DNA of 64,000 nucleotides from Cunninghamia lanceolata (taxonomy: Eukaryota > Streptophyta > Pinopsida > Cupressales > Cupressaceae): contig BSBN01001343.1 in assembly GCA_027924645.1 (NCBI GenBank), positions 1,240,001 through 1,304,000 of the forward strand, read 5' to 3'. Made by a program: the position numbers and the translations under genes. Shown piece after piece: positions 1 through 10,558 of the stretch. A model generated the notes under the pieces. It worked only from the letters and a program-made list of their open reading frames with translations, ran no database searches and was not told the DNA's origin. Position 1 is the stretch's first letter. Each line of letters opens with the position of its first letter.

Positions 1-65
1 AAAAGGATAAAGTTTTGAGACAACTGATTCACCCCCCCTCTCAGTTGTCTGCCCTAATTCCAACA
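1..65 (+). mobile_element. 3' end of a Sirevirus-type LTR, cut by the window edge
   Basis: The segment has the same end as the complete LTRs elsewhere in the window: an ACTGATTCACCCCCCCTCT run, then CAGTTGT, closing in CAACA. The following bases show no TGGTATCAGAGC primer-binding site. It is therefore the downstream LTR of an element lying to the left, or a solo LTR. No coding sequence of that element is in the window. Confidence 0.75.
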
Positions 66-1496
66 TCCATGATGTCATGATGTAAAGAGAAAAGGTGAAG
101 GCTCAACCCCCATTACCTTCATATCTATACAGAAGTGGACCTCAGGGCTTTCCTCCTTCCTCTTCTAGATATGCAAGTTGTAAGGTGGAAGGGCAAAGCT
201 CTAAAGTTCAATTTGTTAGAGCTCGACTTCCTAGCCTTCCTTATTCTTTCAAACACACTGACAAATTCTCAGATCACCATAAATGCTAAGTGGGTGGCTG
301 AAGTAGGTATATGCCTTTAGTACACAAGTACCAACTTTAATGGAGGGACGTAGTGCTTCAGTTATCAGTGTTTTCTATAGGTCCTTCTAAGGACATTGTC
401 AGTGCATGGGGAATTGGCTCCCATGAAATCCACCAATTCCTCTGACTCCACCATGTGCTATATTCAATGAAGCATGATTACTTGTTGATTGGTTTTCCAT
501 GTCTTGTGTTGCACTAGAGGAATTGGTTACTATATATACATGAAATGAAGATATTTTTAGTGTTGGTTGTTGAGCCAATTGTCTGGTCTGTTGTGCCGCA
601 AGATAATTTTAGGGTTGGGTAGTGAATGGAGGAATGTGCTTTGATACAGGGCAGGAATGATTTGTAAAGCATAGTTTATGTAGTGGTATGTCTCCATAGC
701 CATTTGTAATGATTTAGGGAAATGTATAATTGCAGTTGTATGTTTTTCCTTCACCATATTTGCTGGTGTGATTGTAATAGAGATTTGATAATGTGTGACA
801 ACATTTAAATCAATACATGCTATGTTTTTCAAGAGTCATCTCTTTGTTGCAAATGGGTCATTGTATTTTGGTTCTAGATAATTAAGTATGTCCATTGGAT
901 GAAGTATAATTTGAGAAATGTATGTGAATACATTTTAGTCTTATGTTGATGTTGATTTAGTCTTTTTCTTCCCTCTTTATTACTTAGTTGTGAAATGGAG
1001 TAGGCACCATTCCATATTGGAGAGGGATCAATCACCCTTTTAAATCAAACAAATCTTTCACCTATGGTTTAGGGGGAAAAAACATCTTTCCTGTGCATGC
1101 ACATTCGCATAGTTGAATCAACTTAATATAGAGGCATGTGTAGCCAGCTTGTCTTGACCTAGTCACAGCTCTTGGGGTCAAGTGCACATTGGGTATGGTT
1201 GTATTTGTATATTTGTATTTCATTTCATGCCTCTAGGAATATCCCTCCTAGGTCTAGCTAATCCTCAAGTGCAGAGGAGTATACCCACTCCTGTAGTAGG
1301 CCAAAATCCCCCTTAACTTATTGATAAACCTCTTCCTATCACCCTTATGACAATCCGTAGCCAAGGTGATTTAGGAATGTTTTAGATTTTTGGGTTGCTA
1401 TTATTTTTGGAACCAACACCTCTTAGCCAAAGATTCAATTTGTATTTTTATAATGCTAGAGCAAATTTTGACCCACATGGGAAGATGGAGTAGCCA
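66..1496. other. Non-coding stretch, no recognised gene
   Basis: About 1.4 kb of AT-rich sequence. Short frames of up to about 90 codons occur on both strands, but none shows a recognisable motif, codon bias or splice structure. I see no LTR boundary, terminal repeat or RNA gene here. Confidence 0.5.
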
Positions 1497-2752
1497 GTGG
1501 GTAAAAAATTCCAACATGTGCCCCACTTAGAATACTTTTGGAAGGATTGTGTAGATGAACATGAAGTCAAGATGAAGGGATATTGTTGGCTAATTGTATT
1601 TGATATGAAATTTCATAACATATACCTAGTCCTTGACCAAGCATCAAATGATGGTCAGGTATTGCAAGGTGAATATGATCAACTTTTTAATAATCCCATT
1701 ACTCCACCAAGTTTTTCTATAGAAGTCACATCCTTATAGGAGATAATGAGATAAGTATTCAAATAGAATACTAAGGAAGAAGAGTAACTACATCCTCTTA
1801 AGATAAAAGATAAAGAAAAGAAAGTTGCTCCTACTACACCTATAATGAGGGGAATTAAGAAGCCACCTCTTGCATAGCAGTTATATAAGAGAAAGAGTGA
1901 TACCAAGGAAGGTGAAGCTAAAGAGGATCCAAAGCCCTAGTTAACAAGAAAGAAAAGGAAAATGAAAGATATTGTCTCTAAAAATATAAGCAAAGGTGCC
2001 TCTATCCCACAAGAAAGATCTCCACCTTCTTCACCACAAGCTCCACCATCTACAATTTCTTAGGTCCATGCCTCTTCTCCTCCTATTCAAGCTACCATTC
2101 CCATATCCATAATCCATCTCACTCCAACCATTTCTTCCCCTATCATCCAACCATCTTATTCTCTACTACAACAAGTTCAAACTAATGTTCCTATTCAAAC
2201 ATCTCCAGTAGTATCCACTATTCCTATAGTCTCCATCCCTACATCCAATCCTTCTACCATTCCATCTACCATTTCCCTTCCTTCCATTCCCTAAACTCTT
2301 CCTTCTTCATCCACTTATTAAGCTTCACTTCCACTCATCATCTCCACATCCACCTTCACTTCTACATTCCCAATTCCACCTCCCTCATTCTTTTGAAGCC
2401 TCAATAAAGCTTTTTTGGAGTAGGCCAATATAGATTTGGTCACTCCAGCTAGTTCCCTTAAAGCATCATTGTAGTCACCATCTTTGGAAAATATAGATAG
2501 GGTAATGAAAGAACTTGATGATTAGGAAGTTTCACTAAAGAAGGATGCACACACTAAACAATTTCTACTACAAGAAAACACAAGTTGAGGATACTCAATA
2601 GGTAGTTCATGATGCAATTCGTGGTGAGATTTCTAAGGACATTTCATAACAAGAGACTCTAATCTTAGAGAAAGAAGAAGAGAAACTGAAAAAGGACCAA
2701 GGTCTAACTATTGAATGGCATGATGCACAAGTAAAGGTTGTAGATGCTACTA
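1497..2752 (+). pseudogene. Decayed gag-like reading frame with Pro/Ser/Thr/Ile-rich spacer
   Basis: From 1497 to about 2395 one frame can be followed without a frameshift, broken only by stop codons such as TAG at 1737 and further TAG/TAA codons. It encodes a hydrophobic/aromatic start, a lysine/glutamate-rich stretch, then a long proline-, serine- and isoleucine-rich spacer (about 2020-2395). After 2400 the frame shifts and a charged helical stretch follows. The part near 2620-2750 resembles 28600-28700 at nucleotide level, so both look like remnants of one retroelement family. No zinc knuckle, protease or polymerase motif is visible. The apparent start is a GTG, so the true N-terminus is unknown. 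Function is not assigned. Confidence 0.45.
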
Positions 2753-2904
2753 GGTGAATGCATAAAGATGGGGGACCAAAAAGTCACCACCATGGTCCAA
2801 AACAAGGCAAAACATGAGCACATTATAACATGCTTGCATTATAACATGCTCATGTTTTGTCTGACTTAAAAAGTGCAAAACATTTGTCATTTCTGCCATT
2901 CACC
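2753..2904. mobile_element. Small MITE-like element (152 bp)
   Basis: The ends form a short terminal inverted repeat, GGTGAATG at 2753-2760 and CATTCACC at 2897-2904, separating two unrelated decayed coding regions. The left end continues as GCATAAAGATGGGGGACC, closely resembling the end of repeat H (27997 and 54832). No convincing target-site duplication is visible. Size and hairpin content suit a non-autonomous DNA transposon, but this is one copy and the family is not recognised. Confidence 0.45.
2808..2859. repeat. 13-bp inverted repeat inside the MITE-like element
   Basis: The arms CAAAACATGAGCA (2808-2820) and TGCTCATGTTTTG (2847-2859) are perfectly complementary. The 26-nt loop contains the directly repeated motif ATTATAACATGC. 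A transcript of either strand would fold into a hairpin. Confidence 0.8.
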
Positions 2905-3007
2905 GTGAGAGAACTCTTTTGTGTGCCAAAAACCTAAGAAGAAAGTGCGAGTGCATCCAAGGAAAGCCTCTCCAAGTACGTGCAAGAGAGAAAACATCAT
3001 TTTCACG

Positions 3008-5247
3008 ATGCCACCTCGCTGGCAAAGACGTCATGCAGCAAATTTGGAGGGTCTAGTAGTTGAAGAAGGTAGAGTCTGATCAATTTTTATTAGTTTTAGA
3101 ATAATTTTTGGATTTTGCATTGTTTGATTAGTTTTTATATTGCATTTACATTTTTTGAGGCAAGAGAAAACCCAAATCCAGCTGATCAGGGTAAAAATAA
3201 CCCCAAAAAGCCTCCAAACCCTCGAAACCCTCAAAACCCACCTTCACGTCCTCACAATGTAAGGGATAGTCAAGAAAACTACCTATGAATAATAGAAGAA
3301 AACAAGAAACATATTCAAACTATTATTCAAATGCTAAATAATCCAAGTGGAACAACTGACTATAGGAGGTCGCTTGCAAAGTCACTAGAGGAGATTGTTT
3401 CCCACACCAATTTGGTGACAAAACAAATCACCCAAGACTATAGGGAGAGGTGTCGACAATATTATGCCAACAAGTTGTCATATGAACAAGTCAAGAATGA
3501 AAAAATTACAAAATCTCAATTACGTGCACACTTTATTAATCCCAAAACAGGCCAAAGATTACAAGAAACTTGCAAATGGTTTCCTATTCATTGGTGTGGG
3601 AATGAAAAAATATCCCAAAACTTTGGGGATAGATGGTATGTGGTCTTCAATGAGCACCCATGCAACAATGATGAGGTACCACTATATTTCTTGAGGAAAC
3701 TCCATTGCAAGTTCATCCTCAACAAGATTGCTAATTAATTTGACATTTGTGAGTTTTAGGGTAGAGGTGGTGGCTCTTCCCAAGATAGACTCATGGCTCA
3801 ACAAGATGAAAACTATGTGCCTCTAATCTTGTTGAGGCCAGAACATAGGTCACTCCCTTCAACTTTGAAGGAGAGTGTTGAGGTGGAGACCTTACATTCA
3901 TTGACTACTCTCACCCAGACTCTATCACAACATGCTGATGATCTTACCTAGGCCGATGAGGGTAAGAACAATAGGCATCATGTGTCTCCACATTTGTGCA
4001 GTTCATGTGGGAACCTGTGTGATTATGGGATAGAAGACGTAGAGCAGGACTATCGATAGGATGTTGAGACATAGGATGCATGGCAGGACTCTCGACAGGA
4101 TGTTGCGATGTAGGAGTAGTATCCAATGATGGAGACATCCATATTATATCAGATTGTTATCATCGATGATCTATTATAGACTATATTTGGTTTTTACTCT
4201 TAGGTAATTTGTTACAAGTTTCATCTTGATTTAATATATTGTTATTTGAAATTTGTAATTAATTTTATATGATTATCTATATTATAAGTCAAAAATAACA
4301 TGTATGTAATTGTCTACGCAATGAAATTCTAGGGTCAAAGTCTTCATCCTACCTCCATTTGCCATCTATTGGCAGGTTACCAGAGAAGGTCAAGTCAGCA
4401 GGTATGTAATTTATCACATGATCGTAATTATTGTAGATATGTCAATGGTAATATTATTTTATGACAATTTGATGATTTCAATAGTCACCAACACCTTCAT
4501 GGTTTCCTTGGTCCCCTGGACACAAATCCACCACTTTTACAGAGGTAAATTTAACCATTTCTGATCATTATGTAGTTTTAAAATAATGTTATGTATTTAT
4601 TTTGGTCGAATAATATTGAACTTGATTTTTAGATGCTGAATGTGGAGACTCCTCCTCATCTTTGTGAGTTAGCATAGATAGGCATTGCTATAGGCATGAT
4701 GTCTTCAAATCCTTTGACTGAGGTATGAGCCAATAATATGAGAACATCATAATTTTGTATTTCTTGTTTTATCTCATGTCATTTGATGTACATAAATGAT
4801 ATTTATGTTTAGTCAATTTTGCTTCTTGATGCTTCTCATAGGAGGTCACAACTCCAACTCGTCCAACTACAGACAAAGAAGCTAGAGAAAAGATGATGGA
4901 GAGTGATCATCAGATGGCGGTAAGTGATCGATTACATATTTGATGTTATCTATTTCTTGTACATTTTCTATAGTAATGTGCATATTGTTTGATTGTATTA
5001 ATAGGTGGGGCTGCATGAACTTGAATTGTCGAAGAGGTCTACTCAACAGAAGAGAGAGGATGAGTCACAGATTGGCTCTCCATCTTCATGGTCAAGAAAG
5101 GGATGCCAATTATTTCATAAAAGTCCATATGAAACTAGTTTTTGGAATATTTTTTATATGCCTAGATGGCTTTGTATGTACATACTTTTGTATGTTATGA
5201 ATTTATATTTTTGTATATATGCCCATATGGCTTTGTATGTAAACTAG
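3008..5247 (+). pseudogene. Broken seven-exon gene with all-phase-0 introns, function unknown
   Basis: A coherent spliced model is visible. Exons are 3008-3055 (ATG start, MPPRWQRR...), 3160-4203, 4333-4401, 4485-4544, 4633-4722, 4842-4919 and 5005-5247. Every intron starts GT, ends AG and lies between codons, and exon lengths are multiples of three. The predicted product is about 540 residues: a basic N-terminus, an Asn/Pro-rich stretch, then a helical region rich in Tyr, Arg and Gln. A CKWFPIHWCG motif and an FNEHPCNND motif lie near 3560-3670, followed by a Gln/Asp-rich region. Roughly ten in-frame stops break it, mostly TAG. At 4050-4120 several TAG codons sit where neighbouring repeats have CAG (an intact RQDV beside a stopped copy). 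Possibly a captured host gene or an accessory transposase gene with several small exons. I do not recognise the family. Confidence 0.55.
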
Positions 5248-5324
5248 ATGTTATGTTCATGAAATTATGTATATGACAATTTATATTAAATATTTAATAT
5301 GATGATCAATTATCATTATAGGAA

Positions 5325-7009
5325 TTTGGTTTTACACATGCCAATTGCATTTCCTTGAAAGTAACTTATAAATCATTTTCAAATAATCCATTTTGTGCGT
5401 ATCTTGCAATCATTGCATTCTGTGGGACTGTGCATTTCTTTGAGGCATCATTTCAAATAGTTCACGCGCCTTGTCTATGCTTCCACACTTTCCATACATG
5501 TCTACAAGGGCAGCTACAAATACAATACATGTGACAAAATTCCTATATCATTTATGCTTTGATGGTTGTCCACACCATGTTCTCTAGATCCCATTCTGGC
5601 ATAGGCAAGGAGGAAGTTGGATAAGGTTGTGCAATTTGGTTTTAGACATGCCAAAATTTGTGTTTGGTTCAAATTTTATTTTATGCATTTTCTTGAGAGT
5701 TTTTAAAGCCTTATAAAAAATCCATTTCATGCATATCTTGCAATCATTGCATTCCACAAGACAACATTTCTTTGAGGCATCATGCCAAATAGTTCACATT
5801 TGTTGTATATGCTTCCACACTTTGCTTATATGTCTTGCATGGTACTTACAACTACAACATTTGACAAAATTCCTATATCATTTATGCTTTGATGGATGTC
5901 TATACCATGTTCCAAAGATACCACTTCTAAGGTTTTTGGAATTTGGCTTTACATTCTCACCAATTGCATTTTCTTGAAACTTTCTAAAGGCGTATCAAAA
6001 AATCCATTAAATGTTCATATCTTGCAATCATTGCATTCCATGAGGCGACATTTCTTTAAGGCATCATGCCAAATAATTCACGTGCCTTGTCTATGCTTCC
6101 ACACTTTGCATACATGTCTCTAAGGGTAGTTACAAGAACAACATCTAACAAAATTTCAACAAGTTTTATCCTTTGATGGATGTCCATTTTGGCATAGGCA
6201 AGGAGGATGGTAGCTAAGGTTGTGGAATTTTGCTTTACACCAGCCAATCGCATTTTCTTGAAAGTTTCTAAAGCCTTATCAAAAAATCCATTTTGTTCAT
6301 ATCTTGCAATCATTACATTCAATGAGGCGACATTTCTTTGGGGCATCATGTCAAATAGTTCACATGCCTTGTCTATGCTTCCACACTTTGCATACATGTC
6401 TACAAGGGTAGCTGCAAAATTACAGCATGTGACAAATTTCCTGTATCCTTCATGATTTGATGGTTGTCCACACACTGTTCCAAACAATCTATTTTGGTGG
6501 ATGTCCATACCCTATTCCAAAGATCCCATTTTGGCATTTACACCTGTCAATTGCTTTTTCTTGTATGTTTCTAAAGACTTATCAAAAAATCCATTTTATG
6601 CATATCCTGCAATCATGGCATTCCATGAGACCACATTTATTTGAGGCATCATGTCAAACAATTCACTTTTCTTATCTATGCTTCAACATTTTACATATAT
6701 GTCTTCTAGGGCAGTTGCAACATCTATCAAAATTCGCATATCCTTTATGCTTTGATGGATGTCCATGTACCATGTTCCAAAGATCTTAGTTTGGCATAGG
6801 CAAAGAGGATGTAGTCAAAGGTTGTAGAATTTGGATTTACACCCACCTATTGCTTTTGCTTGAAAGATTCTAAAGCCATATCAACAAATCCATTTTGTGC
6901 ATATCCTACAATAATGGCATGTTCCATGAGACCGCATTTCTTTGAGTCATCATTCCATGCAAGTACAATATTTGATAAAATTCCCATATGCTTCCACATT
7001 TTGCATACA
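5325..7009 (-). pseudogene. Decayed tandem PPR units
   Basis: Read on the minus strand, units of about 300 bp repeat the pattern LVDMYAKCGSIDKA, ELFD-MPQRNV and NGF-DKALETFKKM, the signature of plant PLS-class pentatricopeptide-repeat proteins. The best-preserved stretch is 6056-6508, about 150 codons. PPR proteins bind organellar RNA, one base per repeat. Here the units are separated by frameshifts, stops and deletions, and neither a start nor a C-terminal E/DYW domain is seen, so this is a relic. Nearly identical adjacent units suggest local duplication before or during decay. Confidence 0.75.
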
Positions 7010-7372
7010 TCCTGATAGAATAGACCTTGTAGATGTATGTAGCATCATGATGCATCATGAAAGAGAAGTTGACCTTTTTGATGTGTTGTTTGGTAGCAGA
7101 CCTTTGTTTGTTGATGATTGTAGACTTGGAGGCAGCAACTTTATGATCCTCTTGTAGTGTCAGACTTGCAGGCTTGATAGATTCTCTTACATATGTATTG
7201 TTGTAGATTGTAATGTTGTTGTAGTTCTGTGTTGGACAGTGATCACATTGTTGTCTCTCAAGTGTGATCTAGTTTATAGTTGTTGCACATCTATTAGTTA
7301 CATAGTTTGAACATGTTAAACATATATAATATGTTACATATCCATTAGTTGCATAGTTTTAGTTTGTTACAC
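7010..7372. other. Unclassified insertion in the PPR array
   Basis: Similarity to the PPR unit stops after GCTTCCACATTTTGCATACAT and resumes at about 7373 with AGAGGATGTAGTCAAAGGTTG. The intervening 360 bp, containing ATCATGATGCATCATGA and several TAGTT-rich runs, is not PPR-like. No terminal repeats are clear. Confidence 0.4.
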
Positions 7373-7677
7373 AGAGAGGATGTAGTCAAAGGTTGTGGAT
7401 TTTAGCTTTACACCCACCAATTGGTTTTGCTTGAAAGTTTCTAAAGCCTTATCAACAAATCCATTATTTGCATATCCTGCAACCATACCATTCCATGAGA
7501 CCACATTTCTTTGAGGCATCATGTCAAACAGTTCACTCACCTTCTCTATGCTTCCACATTTTGCATACATGTCTTTTAGGGCAGTTGCAACTACAACATT
7601 TTTCAAAATTCCAATAGACCACATTTTTTTAAGGCATCATTCAATGCAACTACAACATTTGATAAAATTCCCATATG
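7373..7677 (-). pseudogene. Decayed PPR unit
   Basis: The minus strand encodes DMYAKCGSIEKVSELFD, MPQRNVVSWNGMVAGYA and GFVDKALETFKQNQL over 7367-7624, one clear PLS-type PPR repeat group. Flanking sequence repeats the 6800-7000 unit. It belongs to the same array as 5325-7009. Confidence 0.75.
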
Positions 7678-8160
7678 CATTTTGTAAGAATACATGAGAT
7701 ACTATATATTTCTATATGATTACCCTAATTAGTAAGAATTAATAAGAAAGAAGCATAATGGCAATAATTAGCATTCAAGGATTTCTAATGAAGACGTAGG
7801 GTTTGGGTGCCAATGGAAACTCACCAAACCCTCTGATCAATCTTTATAAATGAAGAGATTTTATGATTTAGACTAATACATATGCTTGGGAATCTGATGA
7901 TCATATTAAGATCTAATCATTGCTTTGTTTCCTGTGGAGTTTGTTTCCATGCTTCTAATCATAATAATCAAGGTTATGGGACAACAAGGTTATGTAATAG
8001 CTCTTCTCATGTCATATGAGGAGATCATGGTCATAATACCATCAAGATGTTGTGAATTTCAACAACAAATTTCTATCTTTCCAAACCCTACCATCGTATG
8101 CAATCAAGAAGGCACAAAACAATCAAAAGAATGGATGGTCAAGGGACTATCATGAAATCA
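7678..8160. other. Unclassified insertion, no gene recognised
   Basis: PPR similarity ends at CCCATATGC near 7677 and returns at about 8165. The 480-bp insert is AT-rich, begins with TTTTGTAAGAATACATGAG and holds only short frames. No terminal repeats or RNA motifs were seen. Confidence 0.4.
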
Positions 8161-8332
8161 TAAGGTTGTTATCTGAAAAAATTTTGGTATTCTTTATGCT
8201 TTGAGGTGTTAGGTCAAACCATCTATGTGCCTTGTCTATGTTTTCACACTTTGCATACATGTCTAGAAGGGCAGCAACAATTACAACATCTAGCAAAATT
8301 CCTATATCCTTTATGCTTTGAGGTGTTGTATG
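8161..8332 (-). pseudogene. PPR fragment, left of the element A insertion
   Basis: The minus strand encodes a decayed repeat with LDVVIVAALLDMYAKCENIDKA. It stops at GTATG, the target duplicated when element A inserted, and continues at 15796 beyond the element. Confidence 0.7.
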
Positions 8333-9405
8333 TGTTGGCAAGAGACACTATATGGATTCATGGTTGTTGTCATTGATGGCAACAAAGGTCATCCCACATA
8401 TCCGCAAGTCATGGTGTGTCTCTACCGGAAGTCAGAATGAAGACTATTGTGGTCCGGTGAACAAGAACAGAGCATGTGGCAAGGTCCGACAGATTGGTCC
8501 GGACCTCTTAGAGGAAGTGTCTTGGTGCAGTGCGGATTTGGGGAAGTCAAGAGGACTACCTTGAGTAGTATATTCCAAGGATTTAGCCTCCGGTGATGGA
8601 CAAAGAAAAAGATATGAATAGTTGAGTACCGGATTCCTGAGAGACAGTGAGAACAGAGGAAGAACTGACTGACAAAGCATCAGACTATTTTTTGGATGTG
8701 TTACTGTTGATGGTAAAGGTTGTGAAGGCATGAATCATGTTTGGCTGACATGATTAATGATATCTACAAGTATATGCTTGATCCACATTACTTGATATGC
8801 AAGGATTCAGCCGACAGATCAAAGTTTGTGAGAAGATAGACTATTTCGGGTGCCGACTAGAAAGATAATGAAATCACTAGTGTGGATTTATATAGAGGAT
8901 GGATTTTGTTGTGAGATGTGTAGTAGTGTGATGGTGTATGCGAATAAGTGCAGAGCAGAGCAAAAGTAGTAAGAAAGATCTGGTATGTGAAAGGAAAGCA
9001 GATTAAAGAACAGAGGAAAGATGAAGTGCAGCAGATCAGTGTACTGAGCCTAACCGGAACTGAACTCTAGCATATGTAGATGCTTCCAATCAGTTCAAGT
9101 ATTGTATAAACATTCTTTTGTAGATAGTGTGCCTCTTTGTGAGCAGTGTGCTCGGGCAGTGAGCCCTAATTGGCAAGTGCCATTTTTGTAATTCCTTATT
9201 CTTCTAACAAAGAATAATCTTTGGGTTAATCACCTCGTGGTTTTCTCCCTTAACAGGGTTTCCATGTCAAAAATACTGTGTCATGTGTTTCTCATTTCAT
9301 GGTAATGTTTGTTTGTTTGATTCAATGCTACATTGATTAATAAAGAAAGTTCAAAAGAAGAAATAATTAGGATAACTGATTCACCCCCCCTCTCAGTTAT
9401 CAACA
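8333..9405 (+). repeat. 5' LTR of element A
   Basis: This 1073-bp repeat starts TGTTGGCAAGAGAC and ends CAGTTATCAACA. It is closely similar to 14699-15790. The right part contains the conserved AGGGTTTCCATGTC region, the GTGAGCCCTAATTGGCAAGTGCC motif region and ATTCACCCCCCCTCTCAG. All of these are shared in position with the LTRs of B and A'. Confidence 0.93.
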
Positions 9406-9407
9406 AT

Positions 9408-9419
9408 TGGTATCAGAGC
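9408..9419 (+). promoter_or_regulatory. Primer-binding site of element A
   Basis: TGGTATCAGAGC lies two bases after the LTR end. It is complementary to the 3' end of plant initiator tRNA-Met, the usual primer for Copia elements. Confidence 0.92.
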
Positions 9420-9470
9420 TAAGTTCCTCCTAATAGAGCCTAACAGCTTGAGGAAGATCTGGGAGTTCAA

Positions 9471-10558
9471 ATGGATGCATATGGTTTAAGGGAACAACTC
9501 AAGACTACCCTTGAGGATCTTGAACAGTCAAACTCTGAAGTTAATGAATTAAAGGAAAGACTCAAACAGGCTGATGAATTCATGAGAGAACTAAAGGACA
9601 AATTAAGTCTCTCTATGAAAAAGAGAAAGGAGCTGCTCCAACAATTGGCAAGACAAAGTGAAGAAAGAAATACAAATGAAGAATTGACTGAGAAAACCAA
9701 GTTATGTGAAAAGTTATCAAAAGAAGTCATTATGGTAAGACATGAAATGGAATCAGGAGTCATAAAGTTTACTCAAGAGATTGAAGAGAAAAGAAAAGAT
9801 GAAGACAATCTAAGACAATCTCTTAAAGAGAAATCAGAAGATTGCCTCTAGATGGATAGGATTTCAGACATCTTGAATCTAATCTTGAAGATGCCAAAGA
9901 TAATGAAGAAAAACTTGAGCATCAAATTATCTCTCTCAAAAGAGATCTTCAAACAACAAATGAATATAAAGAGAAATTCAAGATAAGTTCTGCTCAACTT
10001 GAAGTTCTTCTTGGAAGTCAAAAGAGGGCAAATGACAAGTATGGTTTGGGATATGAGAAAGGAGAAAGCTCTGAATCCGGTCAAAGGAATTTTGGATCAG
10101 AAAATCTAAGGAATAGGCCTAGAAGACCTCCAGTAAGACAGCCCAATGCTTAAAGATATCCATCCTTCAATGGATACTGCCACAGCTGCAATCATTTTGG
10201 TCACAAAGCTAATCAGTGCAGAAAGAGAATGAATCAGACTAATTCATCCTTCTCTGGACAATGCTTTAACTGCAAAAGGTATGGACACAAGTCTCATGAA
10301 TGCAAAAATATGCAAATAAACAAATCATTCAATGGTAGATGCTTTGCATGCAATAGAATAGGTCATATGGCTAATCAATGCAGATCAAGAGGTTATCAGA
10401 CAAATATGCAAGGAAATGTTATTTGCCAAATCTGTAACAGGTCCAGTCATAATGCAAAAATCTGCAGAAGTAAGAATCAGGATAGAAGAGGTCCAGTGTA
10501 TAATCAGAATCAAGACAAGGGTAAACAAAAGATGAATGCAGATGAAGTTAGGAATTAG
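9471..10558 (+). pseudogene. ORF1 of element A: coiled-coil Gag-like protein with four CCHC knuckles
   Basis: The start is the first ATG after the PBS. Codons 1-126 (9471-9851) are almost continuous heptad-like coiled coil rich in Glu, Lys and Leu. A stop and a one-base deletion near 9850-9870, judged against copy A', break the frame. It resumes through a GLGYEKGESS motif, as in Sirevirus Gag, and an Arg/Pro-rich stretch. Four zinc knuckles follow: CHSCNHFGHKANQC (about 10180), CFNCKRYGHKSHEC, CFACNRIGHMANQC and CQICNRSSHNAKIC. Such knuckles bind RNA in Gag proteins. Most Copia Gags have one, and B here has one, so four in tandem is unusual. The usual N-terminal UBN2-type Gag fold is not visible, so this may be only the C-terminal part of an ancestral Gag. 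Confidence 0.8.

Noticed and set aside
2560..2580. TACTACAAGAAAACAC resembles the CACTACAAGAAA end of CACTA transposons
   Set aside because: First base of the CACTA motif is missing, it lies inside the decayed 1497-2752 frame, and no inverted partner or 3-bp TSD was found.
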